Shown: piece after piece, positions 16,892-26,731 of the stretch
How the letters are laid out: every line of letters starts with the position of its first letter
Numbering within the stretch: the first letter of the stretch is position 1
Assembly (NCBI GenBank): GCA_903919075.1
Contig: CAIXGR010000097.1
Coordinates: 1-64,000 of the forward strand
Length of the DNA stretch: 64,000 nucleotides
Direction of reading: 5' to 3'
Source: an uncultured Bacteroidota bacterium
Lineage (GTDB): Bacteria; Bacteroidota; Bacteroidia; Chitinophagales; LD1
Translations under genes and position numbers: made by a program
Notes under the pieces: model-generated
Databases searched by the model: none
The model's input: the letters and a program-made list of their open reading frames with translations, nothing else
Told to the model about the DNA's origin: nothing

Positions 16892-17545
16892 CTACATGTT
16901 TTTGGTTGAGGCTTCGGATTTAACTGCGGGGTTTCCTTTATACATACTCCAAGGCTCGGTATTTCTTGTAATGCAGGCGGCCATGGCAACAAAGGTTCCT
17001 TCGGCAATAGTAAGGCCATCGCGTATACTGGCGTTTACACCGAAAAAAGTATAGGGCTCAATAACACAATGGCCCGATAATACTACATGCGAAGTAAATG
17101 TAACATGGTCTTTAATAACTCCGTGATGGCCGATGTGGTTACCGCTCCACAGCACTACGTTGTTACCAATTTCAGTAAACGGCTGAATGGTGTTGTCTTC
17201 AAGAATAAAGCAATTGTCGCCAATTTTATTTTTAAATGTGGTTGCCTTCGAGCTTATGTAGCTAATCATTTCGTAACCCTTAGCCTTAATTTGATGATAA
17301 ACATCGGCCCGCAGCTGGTTCATTTTGTTTGGCGCCATAGGGGCAAAAAACTTAACCTTTGAAGGGGGATATTTTTTTTCGATATCATCGAAAGGCAAAA
17401 TAGGCAAGCCCTTAAACTCACGTTTTTCGGGCATGTATTTTTCGTGCACCGAGAAAGCAATTACTTTATGCGGTGAATCGTTTTCGAGATAAAAGTGAGC
17501 CAGCTCTGCAAAATCCTGCACTCCAAAAATTATTATGTCGGCCAT
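16892..17545 (-). CDS. NeuD/PglD-like sugar acyltransferase (left-handed beta-helix)
   Basis: A 217-residue protein. The N-terminal Rossmann-like domain (ADIIIFGVQDFAELAHFYL) is followed from about residue 95 by hexapeptide repeats (IGDNCFILEDNTIQPFTEIGNNV, HIGHHGVIKDHVTF). The His in SGNHIGHHG fits the catalytic base position of PglD/NeuD. It would transfer an acetyl group from acetyl-CoA to a sugar amine or hydroxyl, here most plausibly the amine made by the aminotransferase at 18983. It is followed 1 bp later by the propeller gene. Upstream is a 100-bp gap containing a hairpin repeat. Confidence 0.85.
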   Translation of the reverse strand: MADIIIFGVQDFAELAHFYLENDSPHKVIAFSVHEKYMPEKREFKGLPILPFDDIEKKYPPSKVKFFAPMAPNKMNQLRADVYHQIKAKGYEMISYISSKATTFKNKIGDNCFILEDNTIQPFTEIGNNVVLWSGNHIGHHGVIKDHVTFTSHVVLSGHCVIEPYTFFGVNASIRDGLTIAEGTFVAMAACITRNTEPWSMYKGNPAVKSEASTKNM

Positions 17546-17579
17546 TGATTTATATTAATTTGTATTACTATCATTACTC

Positions 17580-17640
17580 ATCGCCTCATCCGACCTTGCT
17601 TCGCGCGGTCACCTTCTCCATTACATGAAGAAGGAAAAAT
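17580..17640. repeat. Dispersed hairpin repeat (REP-like)
   Basis: Between two minus-strand genes lies cgcctcatccgaccttgct followed by cgcgcggtcaccttctcc. It contains inverted pairs GACC/GGTC and CCTTCT/AGAAGG. Read on the minus strand it has the GGAGAAGGTG...GGATGAGG look of dispersed genome repeats. It differs from its AT-rich surroundings in composition. It may stabilise the transcript or attenuate expression downstream. Confidence 0.5.
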
Positions 17641-17645
17641 AAAAA

Positions 17646-18278
17646 CTATTTATAAATGTACGTAGTGTATTCGTATAATCCGTAATCGTTTCGTATAATA
17701 AAGTTTCTTGTTAGTTTCTTCGTAAGAAAATCAATCAGCAAATCTGCCGGTAAATGAAAAAGGTCTTCGCGCTCCCAATCTACCGCTTTTGACATTACAT
17801 TGAAGGCAACACCTTTTGAGGTAATGGCAAAAACTTTCTCGAGCAATTGCTGAAAGAATGCAAACATCTCATCGAAGGTCAATTCCCGCTTTTCGGTAAA
17901 AACGCCATTCATTACTACGTAATCAAATACCGGTAGCCCTTCGCTGCCTTTAAGCAAATCGGTGCAATAAAAATTTAATTGTGGGAATTTCGCTTTGCTT
18001 ACCTCAACAAATTTTGGAGAAATATCTAAGCCAGAGTATTCAATATTCTCAATTTTATTCGCAACAATATATTCGTATAAATGTGCGGTGCCACAGCCAA
18101 AATCGAGCAGCTTTACTTTCTCGCTTTTATCGTTCGCTACTCTTATAATATCCAACATTACCCGAAACCTTTTGTGCAGGTCGTTCATATTAGGCCAGTC
18201 GACACCCAAATGTGTATCGCCGTGTTTTTCCAAACACGATTCATAATGTTGCGCTATTAATTTGTACTTGTCTTTCAT
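17646..18278 (-). CDS. Class I SAM-dependent methyltransferase
   Basis: A 210-residue Rossmann methyltransferase. Motif I is LLDFGCGTAHLYEYI near residue 60, followed by YSGLDISPKFVEVSKAKF and FDYVVMNGVF. It overlaps the WbqC gene by 4 bp (ATGA). In this context it probably methylates a sugar hydroxyl or amine of the glycan; the substrate cannot be read. There is no membrane segment. Confidence 0.85.
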   Translation of the reverse strand: MKDKYKLIAQHYESCLEKHGDTHLGVDWPNMNDLHKRFRVMLDIIRVANDKSEKVKLLDFGCGTAHLYEYIVANKIENIEYSGLDISPKFVEVSKAKFPQLNFYCTDLLKGSEGLPVFDYVVMNGVFTEKRELTFDEMFAFFQQLLEKVFAITSKGVAFNVMSKAVDWEREDLFHLPADLLIDFLTKKLTRNFIIRNDYGLYEYTTYIYK

Positions 18279-18973
18279 ATTAATTCTACTTGCGCTAACT
18301 GGGTTTTAATTTCGGGCTTACTACAAAACATCATTACGTCTATTATTGATAAAGCCGGTACAAAAGGTTTGCCTAATTGTTTGTAGCTAATCTCTTTTGT
18401 TTTAATGAACGATAGCCTTATTCCTTTCGCATCGAAATTGCTTTTTGAATACAGCTCCATGCCACCTATCAAATTTACATATTCATTAGCGGCTTCCTGT
18501 ATGCAAATATCAATAATCCGCTCTTCAGCACGTAATTGTTGGTTGTGATATTTTTGCGATGATGGAATTATTACAGCGGTAATATCTAAAAATTCTGCAA
18601 TAAGTTTTATTGAATTGCCTACAAAATCCGAAAGATTGGGCTGCTGATTATAAATTATCTCCTTAACTAAAGGGAACACTTCGGCATAATAAGGCGCCTT
18701 CAAATAACTTTGTTGAATAGTTTTTATCAGCTTATCGCGCCATTTATCGCCGGCTTCAATATCAATATCTTTTATCAGTTTGTTCTGGCTGGCTTCTTTT
18801 AACGGAATGGTGAACGTGTGTGGCTCGCCATTAACTAAAATTCTGTTCCGGTTTATCCAGCCCTTGTTAATATAATTTACATCATCAAAAACAACAAATC
18901 TATCAACTGCATTTATTAATTGAATATAACCTATGTAAGGAAACAGGTAAGGCTGCATTACTGCAATTCTCAT
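18275..18973 (-). CDS. WbqC family protein
   Basis: A 232-residue protein that opens with the family signature MRIAVMQPYLFPYIGYIQLI, then FVVFDDVNYINKGWINRNRI and, near the middle, LGVxx-type helices. The family is common in O-antigen and glycan loci beside sugar aminotransferases and is thought to help modify (possibly acylate) amino sugars, but no reaction is firmly known to me. It lies 9 bp after the aminotransferase and overlaps the methyltransferase by 4 bp, so the three are surely co-expressed. Confidence 0.9.
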   Translation of the reverse strand: MRIAVMQPYLFPYIGYIQLINAVDRFVVFDDVNYINKGWINRNRILVNGEPHTFTIPLKEASQNKLIKDIDIEAGDKWRDKLIKTIQQSYLKAPYYAEVFPLVKEIIYNQQPNLSDFVGNSIKLIAEFLDITAVIIPSSQKYHNQQLRAEERIIDICIQEAANEYVNLIGGMELYSKSNFDAKGIRLSFIKTKEISYKQLGKPFVPALSIIDVMMFCSKPEIKTQLAQVELI

Positions 18974-18982
18974 GGTTACATT

Positions 18983-20062
18983 TTATTTGAAAAACTTACT
19001 GATTAAGCCAGAAATATGCTTTACTTCCTGAATTGATAAATCATAATAAAAAGGAAGACTTAGCACGCGTAACGCAACATCATCTGAAACCTTGCACTGC
19101 ACTTTAGTTTTTAAATACGGCAATTGATTGAGCGACGGATAAAAATAACGGCGCGTGTTTACACCATTCTGCGCCAACATATCTTTTACTTCCAGCATTA
19201 TTTTTTCAGATTCAAATAACACGGGGAAGTAGGAATAATTGTATTCGAAATTTTTGGCGGGGATAACAGGATGCTCTAACGGCGCAGAGGATAAAAGTTT
19301 TTTATAGGTATTGTGCAGCTCCTTCCTTTTACGAACATTTTCGCCCATAAAATCAATAAGACACAGGCCCATGGCCGCGTGAAACTCGGAGTTTTTGGCA
19401 TTAATGCCCATACTTATATGTTCATCGCCTTTATGGCCGAAGGATTTAAGCAGCATTATTTCTTCGTGCAATTTCTTTTCGTGGCATGTTACCAAGCCGC
19501 CTTCAACCATGTGAAATAATTTGGTGCCGTGAAGGCTGCAAGTGGCAATATCGCCATACGACAAAAGCGATTTGCCATTGTAAACACAACCGAAGGCATG
19601 AGCGCCATCGTATATTACTTTAAGGTTATGCTTTTTTCCGATAGCTTCTATTGCTTCAACATTACATGGCAAGCCGTAAACGTGCGTGGCAAGTATAGCT
19701 GTAGTGCGCGGCGTAATTTTTTCTTCAATTAACGAAGCATCAATACAAAAATCGGTTTTATTAATGTCGCAAAAAACGGGTTGGCAGTTTTCCCATAGTA
19801 AAGCACCGGTAGTTGCCACGTATGAATATGGCGTGGTAATAACTTCGCCAGTTATATTAAAGGCTTTTATGGCCAACTGAATAGCGATGGTGCCATTGGA
19901 TACAACTTGTGTATAGTCAGACTTTAAATATTGATTGATTCTCTTTTCCAATTCAGTTAGCAAGGGGCCTTCGTTAGTAACCCAGTGCGTATCCCAAATT
20001 TTATTGAGATACTTTTGGTATTGCTCAATTGGAGGAAGATATACTTTGTTTACATTAATCAT
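18983..20062 (-). CDS. DegT/DnrJ/EryC1/StrS family sugar aminotransferase
   Basis: A PLP enzyme of 359 residues that aminates a nucleotide-linked keto sugar with glutamate. It has TTPYSYVATTGALLWENC, VIYDGAHAFG (PLP ring Asp) and the Schiff-base lysine in CSLHGTKLFHMVEGG. The style resembles 4-aminotransferases of the VioA/DesI/perosamine synthase type. Since gmd lies 3 kb upstream, GDP-4-keto-6-deoxymannose is one possible substrate (giving perosamine), and dTDP-4-keto-6-deoxyglucose made elsewhere is another. The acyltransferase downstream would then give an N-acyl sugar. Family certain, substrate inferred. Confidence 0.9.
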   Translation of the reverse strand: MINVNKVYLPPIEQYQKYLNKIWDTHWVTNEGPLLTELEKRINQYLKSDYTQVVSNGTIAIQLAIKAFNITGEVITTPYSYVATTGALLWENCQPVFCDINKTDFCIDASLIEEKITPRTTAILATHVYGLPCNVEAIEAIGKKHNLKVIYDGAHAFGCVYNGKSLLSYGDIATCSLHGTKLFHMVEGGLVTCHEKKLHEEIMLLKSFGHKGDEHISMGINAKNSEFHAAMGLCLIDFMGENVRKRKELHNTYKKLLSSAPLEHPVIPAKNFEYNYSYFPVLFESEKIMLEVKDMLAQNGVNTRRYFYPSLNQLPYLKTKVQCKVSDDVALRVLSLPFYYDLSIQEVKHISGLISKFFK

Positions 20063-20106
20063 TTACAGCAGAATTATCGGCACAATTTATTTTATACCCG
20101 CACCGG

Positions 20107-21360
20107 TTAGGCAGGGTTTTCGATTGAAAATTTTAAAAATGTAGGGCGCACGGCACCTTGCCATTTTGCATACCACATTACATCGCCCCGTTCATCGGCC
20201 ACTTCAAAGTGCAGTTGTTCTTCGAAATGAAATACCGGAGTGCTTTTATCTTTTACTACCATTATAGATATGTAATAGTTGCCATCATTCATCAGGTTGC
20301 CCGGTATTTGCGCTTCGCCAAAGAGAATACCTTCTTTAACTTTTATAATGGGTGTTCCGATATTAAAGATACACTCTCCTTTAATATCCATTACATGAAG
20401 GCTGAGATTAACTTCCTTGTCATTCATAAAATTCCAGAACTCGAATTTTAAGTTGAAGGGTGTATGAACATCAATATAATCTTTATCCTTATCCAGTATT
20501 TCAAGCTTCGCCAACTTCAATTTCACTTCGCTGTTTCCAGGTGCTTGGGCGGGCGTTTCATAGGACACCTCTGTAACCCTTTTTGCTTCGCGCAACAGGT
20601 AGTTGTTTATAATTTGTTCGGTTTCTCCTATGCTGTTTATTTTACCATCAACCAGGTAAATTGACTTGTTACAAAGATTTTTAACGGCTTGCAGGTTATG
20701 GCTTACAAATAAAACCGTTCTGCCTTCTCCTTCTGCTACCGATTTCATTTTGCCCAAACATTTTTTCTGAAAATCGGCATCGCCTACGGCAAGCACTTCA
20801 TCTACAATTAGTATTTCAGGTTCAAGGTGTGCAGCGACTGCAAAGGCCAATCGCACAAACATACCTGATGAATATCTTTTTACCGGTGTGTCAATAAATT
20901 TCGCCACGCCGGAAAAGTCAATAATCTCATCGAGTTTATTTTTTATTTCTCCGCGCTTCATGCCAAGTATAGCGCCGTTTTGATAAATATTTTCTCTCCC
21001 TGTAAGATCGGGGTGAAAGCCCGTACCCACTTCAAGCAGGCTGGCAAGCCTTCCATGCATTTTTATGGTGCCGGTAGTTGGGCCGGTAACTCGAGAAATA
21101 ATTTTAAGCAGCGTACTTTTCCCCGCACCGTTTTTTCCAATAATACCCAAAACATCTCCCTGCTTTACATTAAAACTTACGCCTTTAAGCGCCCAGTGTA
21201 ATTTATTTGAAGCCGCATTGTCCTGATCGGGCAGCATCTGGCTTTGGTTTCCGCGCACCCGGCCCCACCAATCCGACAGGTCGTCTTTAAGCGTACTGGA
21301 GGTAATTTGGCCCAGTTTATAAAGCTTCGAAATATTATTTACTTCAATAATGTTTTCCAT
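20107..21360 (-). CDS. wzt: ABC transporter ATP-binding protein with Wzt C-terminal domain
   Basis: A 417-residue ATPase subunit of a polysaccharide exporter. Walker A is GKNGAGKST near residue 77, the signature region is VKRYSSGMFVRLAFAVA, and Walker B is ILIVDEVLAVGD, followed by the switch His in VSHN. Residues about 255-417 are a beta-sandwich C-terminal extension of the Wzt type, which in O9a-like systems binds the modified non-reducing end of the glycan. That suggests a chain-terminating modification, for which the methyltransferase nearby is a candidate. It lies 6 bp after the permease gene. Confidence 0.92.
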   Translation of the reverse strand: MENIIEVNNISKLYKLGQITSSTLKDDLSDWWGRVRGNQSQMLPDQDNAASNKLHWALKGVSFNVKQGDVLGIIGKNGAGKSTLLKIISRVTGPTTGTIKMHGRLASLLEVGTGFHPDLTGRENIYQNGAILGMKRGEIKNKLDEIIDFSGVAKFIDTPVKRYSSGMFVRLAFAVAAHLEPEILIVDEVLAVGDADFQKKCLGKMKSVAEGEGRTVLFVSHNLQAVKNLCNKSIYLVDGKINSIGETEQIINNYLLREAKRVTEVSYETPAQAPGNSEVKLKLAKLEILDKDKDYIDVHTPFNLKFEFWNFMNDKEVNLSLHVMDIKGECIFNIGTPIIKVKEGILFGEAQIPGNLMNDGNYYISIMVVKDKSTPVFHFEEQLHFEVADERGDVMWYAKWQGAVRPTFLKFSIENPA

Positions 21361-21366
21361 GAAAAT

Positions 21367-22215
21367 TTAAATCGTGTCCATAAAATTCCGCTCGGTGCGA
21401 TTGAAAAGAATAATACCAACAAGCATTACCACCACAGTAAATGCAATTGAATATAAAAAATCAATCCATAAAAAGGCGCCCTTACCGAATAAAGAATAAC
21501 GAAATCCTTCAATGATAGGAATAACCGGATTTAATTTAAACAGAAATTTGTACCGATCGGGCACAACTGACAGGGGAATAATAACTGATGAACCATACAT
21601 CCATAGCTGCACACCGAAAGTAACCAGATACGCCAAATCGCGGTACCGGATAGTTAATGATGATACTATTATACCAACCCCAAGGCCGATAAATGCAAGT
21701 ACCAAAATAAAAACAGGTAGTAATAATATAGTGTATTGAATGCAAACTTGGTGGTGATAAACGAGCAGAAAAAAAATAAGAAGGATTAGTTGCATTGACA
21801 AGCTGAGTAAGTTTGAAATAACGGAGGCCAAAGGCACTGTAATACGAGGGAAGTAAACCTTACCAAAAACACCTGCGTTAGAAATAAATGTTGTGGATGT
21901 TTTATTAATGCAGGCCGCAAAATAACCCCACATGATTAACCCTGAAAGGTAGAATAATGTCGGAGGCCCATCCGTTTTTATTTTAGCAAAGTGAGAAAAA
22001 ATAGCTGTGAAGATAAAGGTAGTAAGTAGTGGTTGCAGCAAATGCCAAAGCGGCCCTAAAATAGTTTGCTTGTAAATGGTTATAAAGTCGCGCTTTACAA
22101 ACAGAAAAAGCAAATACCTGTAATGAAGCACTTCCTTTATTCGTAAATCGAACAGAGGATAGGTTGGCTTTATTTCAATAAATGAAGAAGATTTTTGTTG
22201 GTCGCTATTGCTCAC
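21367..22215 (-). CDS. wzm: ABC-2 type polysaccharide export permease
   Basis: A 282-residue inner-membrane protein with six predicted helices. The N-terminal cytoplasmic segment RDFITIYKQTILGPLWHLLQPL is typical of O-antigen and teichoic acid exporters, and helices such as LFYLSGLIMWGYFAACI and LLPVFILVLAFIGLGVGIIV follow. It pairs with the adjacent ATPase to move lipid-linked glycan across the membrane. Its start overlaps fcl by 11 bp, tying export to GDP-fucose synthesis. Confidence 0.92.
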   Translation of the reverse strand: MSNSDQQKSSSFIEIKPTYPLFDLRIKEVLHYRYLLFLFVKRDFITIYKQTILGPLWHLLQPLLTTFIFTAIFSHFAKIKTDGPPTLFYLSGLIMWGYFAACINKTSTTFISNAGVFGKVYFPRITVPLASVISNLLSLSMQLILLIFFLLVYHHQVCIQYTILLLPVFILVLAFIGLGVGIIVSSLTIRYRDLAYLVTFGVQLWMYGSSVIIPLSVVPDRYKFLFKLNPVIPIIEGFRYSLFGKGAFLWIDFLYSIAFTVVVMLVGIILFNRTERNFMDTI

Positions 22216-23161
22216 TTAATCTCAGTTGATTCTTTTTAATTCCCTCTAAAAATAAAGCATAAGTATTTATAATGCCGTCTTTTAATTTAATTCTGTAAGT
22301 CCACCCCAGCGTTTTCATTTTCTCTACCGATAACAATTTTCGGGGTGTGCCATCGGGTTTCGATGGGTCAAATTTAATCTCTCCGTTATAACCTACAACA
22401 TCTTTTACTAAAAGCGCCAGGTCTTTAATAGAAATATCCTCGCCGGTGCCCATGTTTACAAAGTCTTTTCCATTGTAATTAAGCATTAAAAACAGGCATG
22501 CTTCGGCAAGGTCATCTACATGCAAAAACTCGCGTAGCGGACTACCTGTGCCCCATATTTCAACCTGCGGTTGGCTGTTGACTTTAGCTTCATGAAATTT
22601 ACGCATAAGCGCCGGCAGCACATGCGATTTTTGTAAGTCATAATTATCATTAGGCCCATACAAATTGGTGGGCATGGCCGAAATAAAGTTGCAGTTATAC
22701 TGGTCGCGAAAGGCTTCGCACATTTTTATGCCGGCTATTTTCGCAATGGCGTAAGGCTCGTTAGTTGGCTCTAAAAAACCACTTAGCAAATATTCTTCCT
22801 TTAAAGGTTGGGGTGCCAATTTTGGATAAATACACGATGAGCCTAAAAACAAGAGCTTTTTTACCCGATGGTTGTATGCCGCATGGATAACATTGGTTTC
22901 AATAGCCAGATTATCGTATAAAAAGTCGGCTTTATAAGTATTGTTGGCTTGTATGCCGCCTACTTTGGCTGCTGCCAGAAAAACAAATTCGGGTTTCTCC
23001 TTACTAAAAAAAGTATCCACTGCGCTTTGATTGCGCAGGTCTAACTCCTTCGAGGTACGCAGTATTAAGTTTGAAAACCCCTTTTGCTGCAACAACCTTA
23101 CAATAGCCGAACCCACCATACCATTATGGCCGGCAACATATATTTTCGACTTCTCATTCAT
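22205..23161 (-). CDS. fcl: GDP-L-fucose synthase
   Basis: Short-chain dehydrogenase of 318 residues that epimerises and reduces GDP-4-keto-6-deoxymannose to GDP-L-fucose with NADPH. The nucleotide motif is [18 protein letters not shown], the catalytic Ser region is [10 protein letters not shown], and the YxxxK pair is in [20 protein letters not shown] and [10 protein letters not shown] are also diagnostic. It overlaps gmd by 8 bp, making the usual gmd-fcl pair. Confidence 0.96.
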   Translation of the reverse strand: MNEKSKIYVAGHNGMVGSAIVRLLQQKGFSNLILRTSKELDLRNQSAVDTFFSKEKPEFVFLAAAKVGGIQANNTYKADFLYDNLAIETNVIHAAYNHRVKKLLFLGSSCIYPKLAPQPLKEEYLLSGFLEPTNEPYAIAKIAGIKMCEAFRDQYNCNFISAMPTNLYGPNDNYDLQKSHVLPALMRKFHEAKVNSQPQVEIWGTGSPLREFLHVDDLAEACLFLMLNYNGKDFVNMGTGEDISIKDLALLVKDVVGYNGEIKFDPSKPDGTPRKLLSVEKMKTLGWTYRIKLKDGIINTYALFLEGIKKNQLRLSEQ

Positions 23162-24266
23162 AATAATTCTTCACTTTGTGCCCGCCTTCTGCCAAATATT
23201 TATCGCGGCTAAAAAGTTCGAAATCACTTTTCACCATTTCTTCAATCATGGCCGCCAATGTATATTTCGGTTTCCAGTTTAATTTTTTTCTTGCTTTCGA
23301 TGCATCGCCAATCAGCAAATCAACTTCGGTAGGGCGGTAATAAGTTGGGTCAACTTCAATAACCACCTGGCCTTCTTTAAAGGCCAAATCTTTATTTGAT
23401 GATTTTGAGATGATGCCAATTTCTTTTTCGCCTTCGCCTTTAAAAATCACATCGGCACCTAAAACTTTAAAGGCTGTTTTTACAAAATCTCTTACCGAGG
23501 TTGTTTCTCCGGTGGCTATAACAAAATCTTCAGCCACTTCTTGTTGTAATATCAGCCAGGTGGCTTCAACATAATCTTTGGCATGGCCCCAATCGCGCTT
23601 GGCGTTTAGGTTGCCGAGATAAATTTTTTCTTGAAGGCCGTGGGCAATTCTTGAAACACCGCGTGTAATTTTCCGGGTTACAAAAGTTTCTCCCCTTATT
23701 GGGCTTTCGTGATTAAATAAAATACCGTTGCATGCAAAAAGATTGTAGGCTTCGCGGTAATTTACGGTAATCCAGTAGCCGTATAATTTTGCAACACCAT
23801 AGGGCGAGCGCGGATAAAAAGGTGTTTTTTCGGTTTGTGGCACTTCCTGCACCAATCCAAATAATTCGGATGTGGATGCCTGATAAATTTTTGTGGTGTC
23901 TTTTAAGCCCAGCAAACGCACAGCCTCTAAAATGCGCAATGCACCCAATCCATCAACGTTGGCAGTATATTCGGGCTCTTCGAAACTTACTTTTACATGC
24001 GACATAGCGCCGAAGTTGTAAATCTCATCGGGCTTCACATCTTGTATGATTCTGATAACGTTAGCAGCATCGGTTAAATCGCCGTAATGAAGAATTAGTT
24101 TTTTGTTGGAAACATGCGGGTCTTGATACAAATGGTCTATCCGGTCGGTATTAAAAAGCGAGCTTCTTCTTTTAATGCCATGCACCTCATAACCTTTATG
24201 CAATAAAAACTCGGCAAGATAGGCCCCATCTTGCCCGGTAATTCCAGTAATCAACGCCTTTTTCAT
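23154..24266 (-). CDS. gmd: GDP-mannose 4,6-dehydratase
   Basis: A 370-residue SDR enzyme converting GDP-mannose to GDP-4-keto-6-deoxymannose. It has [52 protein letters not shown] and [10 protein letters not shown] (YxxxK). The length is normal. The product feeds fcl and could also feed the aminotransferase at 18983. Upstream a GT4 gene ends 6 bp away. Confidence 0.97.
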   Translation of the reverse strand: MKKALITGITGQDGAYLAEFLLHKGYEVHGIKRRSSLFNTDRIDHLYQDPHVSNKKLILHYGDLTDAANVIRIIQDVKPDEIYNFGAMSHVKVSFEEPEYTANVDGLGALRILEAVRLLGLKDTTKIYQASTSELFGLVQEVPQTEKTPFYPRSPYGVAKLYGYWITVNYREAYNLFACNGILFNHESPIRGETFVTRKITRGVSRIAHGLQEKIYLGNLNAKRDWGHAKDYVEATWLILQQEVAEDFVIATGETTSVRDFVKTAFKVLGADVIFKGEGEKEIGIISKSSNKDLAFKEGQVVIEVDPTYYRPTEVDLLIGDASKARKKLNWKPKYTLAAMIEEMVKSDFELFSRDKYLAEGGHKVKNYYE

Positions 24267-24272
24267 TTCAGC

Positions 24273-25388
24273 TTATTGTTTTTGCCCGCTCAATTCTAAA
24301 AAAATATTTACATACTCTTTATTCCTCGCCTGGCATGAATATTCTTTTTCTATGGTTTCGCGCCCTGCCAAACCTATGGACTGCCTAAGATATTTGTTTT
24401 CAATTAACTTCTGCAGTTTATCTAACCATTCCTGCTCATTTTTTGCTAAAAAGCCATTTACTCCATCTTTTACCACTTCTTTATTCATGCCCACATCGGC
24501 CAGCACTGCCGGAATAGCCAGCCCCATATATTGAAGCCCCTTCATAGAGCATTTACCTTTCGACCACTCATTATCAGGTAATGGCATAATGCCAATATTG
24601 AATGAAGATATGATTTCAACTTCCGAATCGGGGCTCCAGGCTATGCTTTTAATATCCAGCAAATCGTTTTTATAACCGGCATCGCCGTAAACTATAAATT
24701 CAAGCTTGTTCCCGTATTTCTCTTTCAGCTTTTTTAAAACGGGCACAATAATATTGAAATGCTCGATAGTAGTGTGGCTACCGCTCCAGCCAATAATAAT
24801 TTTATCATCATCTTCTTTTATTTGTTGAGCAGGTATTTTGTAATAATCTAAATCAATGGTTGAAGGGAAAACTTTTATTGCCTGGTTGAATTTTTTGGCA
24901 TAGTCCGCCAGATACGAATTGCCGGTTATTACCAGATTGCTAAGCCCGATAATTTTATTGATTTTATCGGGCTTTTTAAGCCATTGCAATGATTTATTGA
25001 CCGCTGAAACTGATGGCAGCCAAACAGCATCATCAAAATCGAGTATAACTTTTGCCCCACTTTTTTTAAGCATCTTTTCAAAAAACACCGAACCGGTGGG
25101 CATGGCTTCGCGGTAGATAAAAACTATATCATATTGCCGGGCGCGAATTACATCTTTCACCCTCCTGAAAAAAGCCTTTAAAAAAATCATCCCCTTATCC
25201 CATAGGCTTCTTGACCGGTATAAAGAGTCTTCCTCTTCTCTTTTGATAATGATAGGTGAATAGGTGCACTCAAAGCCCGCCTGCTTCAAATAAGGGATGT
25301 ACTGCTCGCACCGGTAACGCTGGCCGGGGGCGCGGTTTTGCCGGTGCTGAACTATATATAATATTTTTTTATTGCCTGAATGGCTCAT
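24273..25388 (-). CDS. Glycosyltransferase family 4
   Basis: A 371-residue GT-B enzyme. The N-terminal segment VQHRQNRAPGQRYRCEQY is a recurring GT4 opening, and the C-terminal domain has IIGWSGSHTTIEH and KGKCSMKGLQYMGLAIPAVL, the K-type version of the EX7E donor site. Its ATG overlaps the upstream membrane protein gene by 4 bp, and gmd follows 6 bp later, so it is transcribed with both. Sugar unknown; fucose is a possibility only from context. Confidence 0.87.
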   Translation of the reverse strand: MSHSGNKKILYIVQHRQNRAPGQRYRCEQYIPYLKQAGFECTYSPIIIKREEEDSLYRSRSLWDKGMIFLKAFFRRVKDVIRARQYDIVFIYREAMPTGSVFFEKMLKKSGAKVILDFDDAVWLPSVSAVNKSLQWLKKPDKINKIIGLSNLVITGNSYLADYAKKFNQAIKVFPSTIDLDYYKIPAQQIKEDDDKIIIGWSGSHTTIEHFNIIVPVLKKLKEKYGNKLEFIVYGDAGYKNDLLDIKSIAWSPDSEVEIISSFNIGIMPLPDNEWSKGKCSMKGLQYMGLAIPAVLADVGMNKEVVKDGVNGFLAKNEQEWLDKLQKLIENKYLRQSIGLAGRETIEKEYSCQARNKEYVNIFLELSGQKQ

Positions 25389-26722
25389 TTAGCATCAGGG
25401 TTATTCAAGCGGTAATTAATTAATATAAGCGCTGTGGCAAAAAAAGGAAGAATGGGTATTTTGTAGCGCACCAAAGCACCATAATTAAAACTGGTTAAGC
25501 CAATAGCCACTGCAAGTATTATTGAAAACGGAACACAAAAGTTTATAATATGGTCTTGTACAAGCACTCCGCCCAATGCGTATATTCTTTTATTAAACAA
25601 CATGCGCAATGTAAAATAGAGAAAAAGAAGACTTTCTATACCTGACAGGGCCATTATGGGACTTCGAATTTGCCATACAAAGGGGCCGAAAAGTGCAATG
25701 GCGATTGCCTTAGGCGCCTGTTTTAATACCCCACCTGCCGTATATTTTACATCACCCTCTATCGAATACCCAGACCCGCCTTTTTCGGCAAGAGAGGTGT
25801 GCCAACTATGGAATCCTTCGGCTTTTTGTTGTAGCGATTCAACACTATACGTTTGCACTTCGCTACCAAGCCCATGTACAAACAAATAACTGGCACCTAG
25901 GGCCCCGACAACAACAACAGGGCCAATTAAAAAACGAATGGCTGAACTGCGAATAGCGTTTCGGTAATAGGTGCCTGCCATAAGCATTAAGCACGGGAAG
26001 AGAGTAAAAAGAATAAATCCGCGAATAAGCGACATTAAAAAACCCGCAAAAAACAACATTACAAAGTAACGGAAGTAGCGCCGGTTATAAATTACTACAT
26101 TATAAAAGCAATAAAAAAATAGCATAATACAGCCCATCATAATACAGTCTTTCGACAGGCCAGAGCCCCAAAAAATAACTGACGGAATCATCAAAAAAGC
26201 TACCGATAGCCTTTTGTGTTGCGACGGGTAAATTGATGCCAGAAGCAGAAACATACGCCATTGAAACTGGTATGAAATATAGGCAAATGCCAGGCATAGC
26301 GCGAAATATGAATTAAAACACAACACATTTACCAATGCGCCAATACGAATTGTGGTAAGGGTTGCGCTTCCGCGGATAAGATACGCGATACTATGATGCC
26401 AGGCATAAGGCAAGCACTGCCATGGGTAAGGATCGTGATAGGACAAAATAAAGGTAAGAAATGCAATCGGGTCGGTATAAAACAGCGTAAATAAGGGGTG
26501 TACTGCGTGATAAAAACTAATAGTATCACCCCCTTTGTAATAGAACACATAAATAAAGGCAAATCCTACTGAGCCAATAAATTTATAGTTTAACCCTTTT
26601 CTGTAGTAAAGCTTGTATAATGGATTTTTTGAGTTTTTCCTTAGGTTGCGATTGGCTAAAATGTAAAAAATACCCAAATAGATTGGTAGCAGTATAAAAT
26701 CAAATGCATCAACTATCTCCAT
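25385..26722 (-). CDS. Polytopic membrane protein, candidate polysaccharide polymerase
   Basis: A 445-residue inner-membrane protein with about ten hydrophobic helices and no recognised catalytic domain. It has YKGGDTISFYHAV after the second helix, a short amphipathic PWQCLPYAWHHS loop, and IFWGSGLSKDCIMMG in the middle. Related proteins of this kind occur in Bacteroidota as unnamed membrane proteins. The size, the loop acidic residue (GGDT) and the place at the head of a glycan operon are like EpsG or Wzy polymerases. I cannot show homology by eye. It is the first gene after a promoter shared with the divergent AsnB unit. Confidence 0.6.
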   Translation of the reverse strand: MEIVDAFDFILLPIYLGIFYILANRNLRKNSKNPLYKLYYRKGLNYKFIGSVGFAFIYVFYYKGGDTISFYHAVHPLFTLFYTDPIAFLTFILSYHDPYPWQCLPYAWHHSIAYLIRGSATLTTIRIGALVNVLCFNSYFALCLAFAYISYQFQWRMFLLLASIYPSQHKRLSVAFLMIPSVIFWGSGLSKDCIMMGCIMLFFYCFYNVVIYNRRYFRYFVMLFFAGFLMSLIRGFILFTLFPCLMLMAGTYYRNAIRSSAIRFLIGPVVVVGALGASYLFVHGLGSEVQTYSVESLQQKAEGFHSWHTSLAEKGGSGYSIEGDVKYTAGGVLKQAPKAIAIALFGPFVWQIRSPIMALSGIESLLFLYFTLRMLFNKRIYALGGVLVQDHIINFCVPFSIILAVAIGLTSFNYGALVRYKIPILPFFATALILINYRLNNPDAK

Positions 26723-26731
26723 AAATTACGT

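Noticed and set aside
16892-17545. Serine acetyltransferase
   Set aside because: The N-terminal Rossmann-like domain and glycan context fit NeuD/PglD better.
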